Shown here: positions 8,013 through 14,413 of the stretch, in pieces
How positions within the stretch are numbered: the first letter of the stretch is position 1
How the letters are laid out: every line of letters begins with the position of its first letter
Source of the DNA: Pseudonocardia broussonetiae
GTDB taxonomy: Bacteria; Actinomycetota; Actinomycetes; Mycobacteriales; Pseudonocardiaceae
Direction of reading: 5' to 3'
Assembly (NCBI RefSeq): GCF_013155125.1
Contig: NZ_CP053564.1
Span: 1,433,501 to 1,497,500 of the forward strand
DNA length: 64,000 bases
Position numbers and translations under genes: made by a program
The notes under the pieces: model-generated
The model's input: the letters and a program-made list of their open reading frames with translations, nothing else
Databases searched by the model: none
What the model was told of the DNA's origin: nothing

Positions 8013-9356
8013 ATGCCGAACACGAGCCTTCGCGGGTGGGGCCGCACCGCGCCCACCCGCGCGAACGTCGTCCCCGTGCGCTCCGCGGCCGACCTCACCG
8101 GGGCGCTCGCCGCCGCCGGTCCCCGCGGGGTCATCGCGCGCGGCCTGGGCCGCTCCTACGGTGACCCGGCGCAGAACGCGGGCGGCACGGTGCTGGACAT
8201 GACCGGCCTGGACCGCATCCACTCCGTCGACGCGGAATCCGGGCGCGTCGTCGTCGACGCCGGGGTCAGCCTCGACACGCTGATGCGCGCCGCGCTGCCG
8301 TTCGGGCTGTGGCTGCCGGTGCTCCCGGGCACCCGCCAGGTCACCGTCGGCGGCGCGATCGGCGCCGACATCCACGGCAAGGCCCACCACGTCGTCGGCA
8401 GCTTCGGGAACCACGTCGAGTCGCTCGACCTCGTCACCGCCGACGGCCGCGCGCACACCCTCACCCCCGACGACGAGCTGTTCTGGGCCACCGTCGGCGG
8501 CATGGGGCTGACCGGCGTCGTCGTGAAGGCCGTGCTGGTGCTGCACCACGTCGAGACCGCGTACTTCCGGGTCGACACCGAGCAGATCGACAACCTCGAC
8601 GACCTCATGGCCCGCCAGTCCGTCGGCGACGAGGAGTACGCCGAGACGGTGTCCTGGTTCGACGCCGTGACCACCGGCCCGCACATGGGTCGCGGCCTGC
8701 TGATGCGCGCCAACCACGCCACGCTCGACGACCTGCCGCCGAAGCTGCGCCGCCACCCGCTGCGCTTCGACGCCCCGCAACTGCTCACCGTGCCCGACGT
8801 CTTCCCGCCCGGGCTGCTCAACCGCGCCACGGGCAGGCTGTTCAGCGAGGTCTGGTACCGCAAGTCGCCCACCAAGCTCGGCGCGATCCAGAACATCACG
8901 CAGTTCCTGCACCCGCTCGACATCATCGGCGAGTGGAACCGCGGCTACGGCCCGCGCGGCTTCCTGCAGTACCAGTTCGTCGTGCCGCTGGAGCGCGGCG
9001 ACGTCGTGCGCAGCGTGCTGGAGGAGATGGTGCGGGCGAAGCAGGTGTCCGCGCTCAACGTCCTCAAGCGCTTCGGCGAGGGCAACCGCGCGCCGCTGTC
9101 GTTCCCGAAGCCGGGGTGGACGCTGTGCGTCGACATCCCCGTCGGCGGCGGCCTGGGCCCGCTCTGCGACGCCCTCGACGAGCTCGTCCTCGACGCCGGT
9201 GGCCGCCACTACCTGGCCAAGGAGTCGCGCACCACGCCCGAGGCGATCCGGCGCGGCTACCCGCGGCTGGACGAGTGGCGCAAGGTCCGGGACGCTGCCG
9301 ATCCCACGGGCGTGTTCACGTCCGACATGTCCCGACGACTGGAGCTGACCTCGTGA
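8013..9356 (+). CDS. dprE1: decaprenylphosphoryl-beta-D-ribofuranose 2'-oxidase
   Basis: FAD-dependent oxidase that starts the epimerisation of decaprenyl-phosphoryl ribose to decaprenyl-phosphoryl arabinose, the only arabinose donor for arabinogalactan. The 447-residue protein has the FAD-binding PCMH fold (GLGRSYGDPAQNAGG, GAIGADIHGKAHHVVGSFGNHV) and a C-terminal D-arabinono-lactone-oxidase-type domain. The segment PGWTLCVDIP aligns with the mycobacterial region around Cys387, placing the equivalent cysteine at C372. K403 in LAKESRTT matches Lys418. dprE2 follows after 22 bp, as in mycobacteria. The start is supported by a leaderless-type promoter. Confidence 0.95.
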   Translation: MPNTSLRGWGRTAPTRANVVPVRSAADLTGALAAAGPRGVIARGLGRSYGDPAQNAGGTVLDMTGLDRIHSVDAESGRVVVDAGVSLDTLMRAALPFGLWLPVLPGTRQVTVGGAIGADIHGKAHHVVGSFGNHVESLDLVTADGRAHTLTPDDELFWATVGGMGLTGVVVKAVLVLHHVETAYFRVDTEQIDNLDDLMARQSVGDEEYAETVSWFDAVTTGPHMGRGLLMRANHATLDDLPPKLRRHPLRFDAPQLLTVPDVFPPGLLNRATGRLFSEVWYRKSPTKLGAIQNITQFLHPLDIIGEWNRGYGPRGFLQYQFVVPLERGDVVRSVLEEMVRAKQVSALNVLKRFGEGNRAPLSFPKPGWTLCVDIPVGGGLGPLCDALDELVLDAGGRHYLAKESRTTPEAIRRGYPRLDEWRKVRDAADPTGVFTSDMSRRLELTS

Positions 9357-9378
9357 TCGATCCTCTGAGCGGAGCGAA

Positions 9379-10134
9379 ATGATCGACGCTGTCGGGAACC
9401 CGCAGTCCGTCCTGCTGATGGGCGGCACCTCGGAGATCGGGCTGGCCGTGGTCGAGGCGTTCGCCACCGACCGGCCGCTGCGGGTCGTCCTCGCCGCCCG
9501 CGCCTCCGAGCGCCTCGACGTCGCGAAGGTGCGGCTGGAGAAGCTCGGCTGCGCGGTGGAGACGGTCGAGTTCGACGCCCGCGCGGTCGAGACCCACTCC
9601 GACGTCGTGCGCTCCGCGTTCGCCCACGGCGACATCGACGTCGCGCTCGTCGCGTTCGGGCTGCTCGGCGACAACGAGCAGGCCTGGACCGACGTCGACG
9701 CCGCCGTCGAGCTCGCGCAGGTCAACTACACGGCCGCGGTGGCCGTCGGCGTCGCGCTCGGGAAGAAGCTCTCCGAGCAGGGCTTCGGCTCGCTCGTCGC
9801 GTTCTCGTCGGTGGCCGGGGAGCGCGCGCGGCGCTCCAACTTCGTCTACGGCTCCACCAAGGCCGGCATGGACGCGTTCTACTCGGGGCTGACCGAGGCG
9901 CTGCGGCCCGAGGGCGTCCACGTCACCGTGGTGCGTCCCGGCTTCGTGCACACGCGGATGACCGAGGGCCTCAAGCCCGCGCCGCTGTCGACCACGCCCG
10001 AGGCCGTCGCGGCGATCGTCGTCGACGCGGTGCGCAACCGGCGGGAGCTCGTGTGGGCCCCCGGGCCCCTGCGGTTCGTGATGAGCGCGCTGCGCCACGT
10101 CCCGCGTCCGCTGTTCCGCCGCCTGCCGGTCTGA
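9379..10134 (+). CDS. dprE2: decaprenylphosphoryl-2-keto-D-erythro-pentose reductase
   Basis: A 251-residue short-chain dehydrogenase that reduces the DprE1 product with NADH to decaprenyl-phosphoryl arabinose. It has the nucleotide motif GGTSEIGLAV near residues 15-24, the Ser of AFSSVAGERARR, and the catalytic YxxxK in VYGSTKAGMD. The C-terminal part (PGPLRFVMSALRHVPRPLFRRLPV type) is basic and hydrophobic, as in other DprE2 proteins that associate with the membrane. It directly follows dprE1, which makes the assignment strong. A very long hairpin lies downstream. Confidence 0.93.
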   Translation: MIDAVGNPQSVLLMGGTSEIGLAVVEAFATDRPLRVVLAARASERLDVAKVRLEKLGCAVETVEFDARAVETHSDVVRSAFAHGDIDVALVAFGLLGDNEQAWTDVDAAVELAQVNYTAAVAVGVALGKKLSEQGFGSLVAFSSVAGERARRSNFVYGSTKAGMDAFYSGLTEALRPEGVHVTVVRPGFVHTRMTEGLKPAPLSTTPEAVAAIVVDAVRNRRELVWAPGPLRFVMSALRHVPRPLFRRLPV

Positions 10135-10143
10135 CGCCCGCCC

Positions 10144-10163
10144 CCCTCCCTCCCTCCCTCCCT
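10144..10163. repeat. CCCT tetranucleotide microsatellite
   Basis: Five uninterrupted CCCT units between the dprE2 stop codon and the long hairpin. The strand is purely C and T, which can slip or form unusual structures. It lies outside any gene and could vary in copy number between strains. Confidence 0.8.
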
Positions 10164-10168
10164 CCACA

Positions 10169-10223
10169 TTGCAGGAAAGCCACGTTCACGCAACGGCGTT
10201 GCGTGAACGTGGCTTTCCTGCAA
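10169..10223. terminator. 26-bp perfect hairpin between convergent genes (bidirectional terminator or palindromic repeat)
   Basis: Left arm 10169-10194 and right arm 10198-10223 are exact reverse complements over 26 bases, with a 3-base GGC loop. The arms begin TTGCAGGAAAGCCACG and are much less GC-rich than the surroundings. It lies between the ends of dprE2 (plus) and the acyltransferase (minus), where it could stop transcription from both sides. There is no U-tract, so an intrinsic terminator of the E. coli type is not certain. It shares the core GCCACGTT with the hairpin at 52751-52790. Confidence 0.7.
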
Positions 10224-10236
10224 CTCGGGACGTGCC

Positions 10237-11691
10237 CTACTCGCTCCCCGCGTGCAGGATCGTGGCGCGCACCTGGCCGGTGCGCTCGAACGCGCCCCAG
10301 GTGTCGGCGCGGTGGGTCGGCCTGCGGCGCTGGGCGGAGACCAGCGCGGCGGCCAGCGTGGGCTGGCGGGTGGGGCCGGCGGCGTGGCGCGGGGCGGGCG
10401 GGACGTAGCCGGGGTCGGTGTGGGCGTCGCGGTGGCCGCGGGAGTCGCCGTGGCTGCGGGCGTCCGGGATCCCGGCCGACTCGCGGGCCGCGCGGAACGC
10501 CTCGACCGTCGACGGGACGGTCCGGCGCGGGGCACCGATCCGCCGCAGCCGCCGGCGGGCGGGCTCCTCGACCCAGCGGAACGCGGCGGCCGCCACCGGG
10601 TAGGTCGCGACGATCACCGCGAGCGCCACCAGGTGCCCGAGGATCCCGCCGCGCAGCGCCGGCACGTAGGCCTGGGCCAGCCACAGGATCTCGAACATCG
10701 GGATGTGCACGAGGTAGAGGCTGTAGGAGACCTTGCCGCCCTGGACGAGCGTCGGCCGGCTCAGGACCATCGCGGGGCCGCGGTCGGCCAGCGCCAGCGC
10801 GCCCACCAGCACCGGGAACCCGACGATGACGACGCCGCCGAAGCCCGGCGCCACGAACTGCCCGCAGTAGAGGCCGACGGCCATCAGCAGCGGCAGCAGC
10901 CAGGCCGTCGTCGACGCGACCCGCCGGACCGGCTCGGTCCGCGGCAGCCGCCGCACCACGAGGTGCACCAGCACGCCGGCGCCGAAGCCGCAGAGGATGC
11001 GGACGGCCCAGCTCCACTCGTAGTACGGGTCGCCCGCTGTGGCGTAGGCCGAGGCGATCGGCAGCATCAGGGCCACCGCCCCGGCGCCCAGGACGAGCAG
11101 CGGCAGGTTGCGCAGCCGGAAGAACACCAGCGCGGCCACCGGGAACAGCAGGTAGGCGAGCCACTCGGCGCTGATCGACCAGGTCGGGCCGACCCAGGAC
11201 GCGCCGTCGAGGAACTTGTTGTTCCACATCTGCACCATCAGCAGCTGCTGCACCCACTGCCCGACGCTGACGATCGGCTGCACGCCCTGGAAGGCGATGA
11301 CGCCGTCCGAGCCGAGCACGAGCCGGGCCAGCAGCCAGAGGCCGAACAGGTGGAAGACCAGCGCGTACACCGGCCACATCCGGCAGAAGCGGGCCCACAC
11401 GAACCGCGCGGTGGTGCCGACGTGCAGTGCCGGCCCCATCGACGCGAGGTACGTGTGGGCGATGACGAACCCGCTCAGGACGAAGAACAGGTCGACGCCC
11501 AGGGCCCCCGAGGTGATGAGCGGCCCCAGCACGCCGACCACCTCCGTCACGCCGCTCATGGCGGTGAAGTGGAAGTGGAACGCCACGACCCACACGGCCG
11601 CGACGATGCGGAGGCCCGTCAGCCCCCGGATCTCACCGGAGGAGGCGGCTTGAGTGCCGGATGGGGTGGTCCGCGGGGCTGCGATCGTCAC
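10237..11691 (-). CDS. acyltransferase family 3 (OafA/YrhL-like) membrane protein
   Basis: A 484-residue integral membrane protein with about ten helices. The N-terminal region has the family's R-x10-H motif (R-IVAAVWVVAF-H), followed by FVLSGFVIAHTY and the WSISAEWLAYLLFP segment typical of membrane O-acyltransferases. These proteins carry acyl groups across the membrane to sugars or lipids. The C-terminal 110 residues are charged, polar and probably cytoplasmic and disordered. The target is unknown; a wall polysaccharide is plausible from the neighbours. It starts with GTG and has no clear ribosome site. Confidence 0.9.
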   Translation of the reverse strand: MTIAAPRTTPSGTQAASSGEIRGLTGLRIVAAVWVVAFHFHFTAMSGVTEVVGVLGPLITSGALGVDLFFVLSGFVIAHTYLASMGPALHVGTTARFVWARFCRMWPVYALVFHLFGLWLLARLVLGSDGVIAFQGVQPIVSVGQWVQQLLMVQMWNNKFLDGASWVGPTWSISAEWLAYLLFPVAALVFFRLRNLPLLVLGAGAVALMLPIASAYATAGDPYYEWSWAVRILCGFGAGVLVHLVVRRLPRTEPVRRVASTTAWLLPLLMAVGLYCGQFVAPGFGGVVIVGFPVLVGALALADRGPAMVLSRPTLVQGGKVSYSLYLVHIPMFEILWLAQAYVPALRGGILGHLVALAVIVATYPVAAAAFRWVEEPARRRLRRIGAPRRTVPSTVEAFRAARESAGIPDARSHGDSRGHRDAHTDPGYVPPAPRHAAGPTRQPTLAAALVSAQRRRPTHRADTWGAFERTGQVRATILHAGSE

Positions 11692-11852
11692 GGTGGCAGT
11701 AACTGGGGCATTCGGACCAGCGTTGCGGGTGACACCCGGACCGTACCTGGATGGCGCTCTTGGTCACTGTCCGCTCACAACGGGTTGCGGCGACCGGGTG
11801 ACCGTCCTCCGGTCGGGACGGACCCGGCGCCGCCGCCGCTGGTCACGGTGGG

Positions 11853-12500
11853 CTACCACCGATCGAGGTGCAGCACCCGGTCGAGCGGCTCCCGCGGCGC
11901 GGGGCGGAACGTCTCGCCCGTGAAGTAGGCCGTCGGGAGCAGCACGCCCTGGCGCACGTGCGCGGGGATCCCGAGCAGCGCGGCGACCTCCTTCTCGTAG
12001 CGCAGGTGCAGCGTCGTCCAGGCGCTGCCGAGGCCGCGGGCCCGCGCGGCGATCTGGAAGCTCCACGCCGCGGGCAGCAGCGACCCCCACAGCCCGGCCT
12101 GGTTGCCCTGCGGCAGCTCCTCGCCCGCCGCGATGCAGGCGATGACGTGGACGGGGACGCGGCCCATCACCTCCGCGAGGTACTCGGCCGAGGAAGTGAC
12201 CCGCTCCTGCACGGCCTGCCGCTCCTCCGTGTGCCCGGTGCCCGCGCGCGAGGCGTAGACGGGCGAGTTGCGGTAGGCGTCGAACGCCTTCGCGTAGTGC
12301 TCCCCGATGCCCGCCCGCAGCTCCGGGTCGGTGACGACCATCCAGTGCCACCCCTGCGCGTTGCTCCCGGTGGGGGCCTGCAGCGCGACCTCCAGGCTCT
12401 CCCGGACCAGGTCCAGCGGCACGGGGCGGTCGAGGTCGAGGCGCTTGCGGACCGAGCGGGTGGTGGTGAGGAGCTCGTCGGGAGCGAGGGGGAGGGTCAT
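11853..12500 (-). CDS. nitroreductase-family flavoprotein
   Basis: A 215-residue FMN-dependent oxidoreductase. The N-terminal RSVRKRLDLDRPVP and the flavin-binding APTGSNAQGWHWMVVTDPE are typical of the nitroreductase superfamily, as is the late glycine-rich GLGSAWTTLHLRYEKEVAALLGIP. It likely reduces nitro groups or quinones with NAD(P)H in the cytosol; the natural substrate is unknown. The frame stays open far upstream, but the ATG at 12500 is the only sensible start because upstream codons overlap aftB. It lies 17 bp downstream of aftB. The 161 bases between it and the acyltransferase gene contain no further ORF or recognisable site. Confidence 0.88.
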   Translation of the reverse strand: MTLPLAPDELLTTTRSVRKRLDLDRPVPLDLVRESLEVALQAPTGSNAQGWHWMVVTDPELRAGIGEHYAKAFDAYRNSPVYASRAGTGHTEERQAVQERVTSSAEYLAEVMGRVPVHVIACIAAGEELPQGNQAGLWGSLLPAAWSFQIAARARGLGSAWTTLHLRYEKEVAALLGIPAHVRQGVLLPTAYFTGETFRPAPREPLDRVLHLDRW

Positions 12501-12517
12501 GCCCCGATGATGCCCCG

Positions 12518-14329
12518 TCAGTCGGCCGGGAGGCACTCCGCCGCGACGCGGGGGTCGCGGTCGTAGCGGTAGGCCGTGCGCTCCACCGCGCCGGTGAGGT
12601 TGCGCACGAACCGGTCGAGCGTCAGGGGGTCCCGGTAGGACGCGAGCAGCTCCTGCGTGGCCGGGCAGGCGAGCGCGGCGCGGGCGGCCTCGATGCCGGC
12701 CGGGTCGACGAACCCGGTCTCCGTCGTGCCGGAGTCGGCGACGAACCACTCCGGCGGGAGGTCCTTGTCGTGCCCGATCCGGCCGTCGGGCACCGACGTG
12801 GCGTGCGTGGCCAGCGGGTGGGTCAGGCCGACCCCGTCGAGCACCCGGGCGTCCAGCGGCGCGAGCTCCCCGGTGACCCCGAGGTTGAGCCAGGTGATGG
12901 TGTCGGGCCGGTCCGGCGTCGGGAACAGCCACCAGCGCAGCCCGTCGGGACCGGGGCCGGGCAGCGCCAGCGAGGGCCCGGGCGCCCCCGCGAGCGCGGC
13001 GACCCCCTCCGGCGCGACGGGGTGGTCGACGAAGTCCTCGGCCACGACCGGGTTCGGCCGGTCGACGATCACGACGTAGTAGAGGCGCTCGTTGGCGATC
13101 CAGTTCGGGCCGAGGGTGTCGTAGGCCGGGCGCAGCGCGAGGAACGAGACGGCCGCCCACGCCACCATCCCGAGGACGGGCACCGCGGTGCGCCGGCTGA
13201 ACGGCACGGCCGCCAGCGGCAGCACCAGGCAGAACAGGGCCGGGAGCAGCATCCGGCCGTGCATGAAGTCGCCGCCCACCCGCGTCACGTACGCGGCGAG
13301 CAGCGCCGACGACACCCACGGCACGGCGACGACGACGGCCGTGGCGGTCGCCGTCGCTGTCGTAGTCGTCGCCGCCGTCGTCGCCGTCGAGCGGCGCGCG
13401 CGGAGCACCAGCAGCACCGCCGCGACGAGGCCGAGCAGCACGGGAACGGCGAGCCAGTAGGTGTCGGTCAGGTCGCGCAGGTAGTGGTAGCCCTGCCGCC
13501 AGCGCGACGTGCTCGCCTCCTTCGCCAGCGCCGTGCCCGGCACGAGCAGCCCGTAGTAGCCCGCCCGGAACACCTCGTAGGCCAGCGGCAGGGCCGCCGC
13601 GACGGCCGCCAGCGCGGCGATCCCGCGCCACCCGCGACGGCGCTCCAGCACGACGAGCGCCACGGCGACGGCCAGCCCGAACAGCGCGAGGTCGGGACGC
13701 ACGAGCGGGGCCAGGCCGAGCACGAGCGCGACCGGCCACGCGCGCCCGCCACCCCCCGCCCGGTGCGCCTCCAGCCGCCGCACGAGCAGCCACCAGGTGA
13801 GCCCCAGCCAGCCCACGATCAGGCCCGTCTCGAGCCCGGAGGTGCCGAAGTCCCAGAACGGCGGCAGCGCGACCACCACCAGCGCCCCGAACGGCACCAT
13901 CCACCGCTCGCTCGCGAACAGCCGCCGGGCCGCGTCGAGGGCGAGCCCCACCCCGGCCACCGAGCACACGAGCCCCAGCACCACGGCCGACCAGTTCAGC
14001 GAGGCGCCGGTCAGCCCGGGCAGCGCGAGCAGGTAGGTCCACAGCGTCGAGGTGTTGGCCTCGACGCGCTCGCCCTGGTTGAACACCGGGCCGGCTCCGG
14101 CCAGCAGCTGGCGGACCGTCCGCAGCACGATCAGCCCGTCGTCGCTCATCCAGCGGCGGTGCCAGACCATCGCGGCGAAGCCGGCCAGCACCGCGGCGTA
14201 GCCCACGGCGGTCCAGGTCGTCGTCCGGCGCAGGGGCGGTGCGGACGGGGGCGGCCCGGCGGGCTGCACCTCGACGGTCGCGCTGATGGTCGCCACCTCG
14301 TTCGGCTCGGGCTGGTCGGACGCGTCCAT
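12518..14329 (-). CDS. aftB: terminal beta-(1->2)-arabinofuranosyltransferase AftB
   Basis: A 603-residue GT-C membrane enzyme that adds terminal beta-1,2-arabinofuranose to arabinan using decaprenyl-phosphoryl arabinose, outside the membrane. The segment WMSDDGLIVLRTVRQLLAG and the following VFNQGERVEANTST match mycobacterial AftB (Rv3805c) closely; the DDG at residues 63-65 is the expected catalytic acid loop. About ten membrane helices precede a soluble C-terminal domain. Between helices near residues 315-335 there is a Thr/Ala tract (TTAATTTTATATATA) encoded by a simple repeat. The ATG follows CCGGGGACG. The gene is divergent from emb. Confidence 0.93.
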   Translation of the reverse strand: MDASDQPEPNEVATISATVEVQPAGPPPSAPPLRRTTTWTAVGYAAVLAGFAAMVWHRRWMSDDGLIVLRTVRQLLAGAGPVFNQGERVEANTSTLWTYLLALPGLTGASLNWSAVVLGLVCSVAGVGLALDAARRLFASERWMVPFGALVVVALPPFWDFGTSGLETGLIVGWLGLTWWLLVRRLEAHRAGGGGRAWPVALVLGLAPLVRPDLALFGLAVAVALVVLERRRGWRGIAALAAVAAALPLAYEVFRAGYYGLLVPGTALAKEASTSRWRQGYHYLRDLTDTYWLAVPVLLGLVAAVLLVLRARRSTATTAATTTTATATATAVVVAVPWVSSALLAAYVTRVGGDFMHGRMLLPALFCLVLPLAAVPFSRRTAVPVLGMVAWAAVSFLALRPAYDTLGPNWIANERLYYVVIVDRPNPVVAEDFVDHPVAPEGVAALAGAPGPSLALPGPGPDGLRWWLFPTPDRPDTITWLNLGVTGELAPLDARVLDGVGLTHPLATHATSVPDGRIGHDKDLPPEWFVADSGTTETGFVDPAGIEAARAALACPATQELLASYRDPLTLDRFVRNLTGAVERTAYRYDRDPRVAAECLPAD

Positions 14330-14401
14330 CGTCCCCGGCGGGTCCGCAGGGCCGGGTGGTGGGTCGAGCGGGCGGCCGTCGGCGCGCCTGCGCGGGCGTC
14401 C

Positions 14402-14407
14402 TAGGGT
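14402..14407 (+). promoter_or_regulatory. -10 element of a leaderless-type promoter for emb
   Basis: TAGGGT ends six bases before the GTG start of the arabinosyltransferase gene, and no ribosome site is present. This fits leaderless transcription. The 84-bp aftB-emb gap must also hold the aftB promoter, which I could not place. Confidence 0.45.
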
Positions 14408-14413
14408 GGCGCG

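Noticed and set aside
10135..10236. Inverted repeat as the end of an insertion sequence
   Set aside because: No transposase gene, no second copy at a mobile distance and no target duplication were seen; a terminator or dispersed palindrome fits better.
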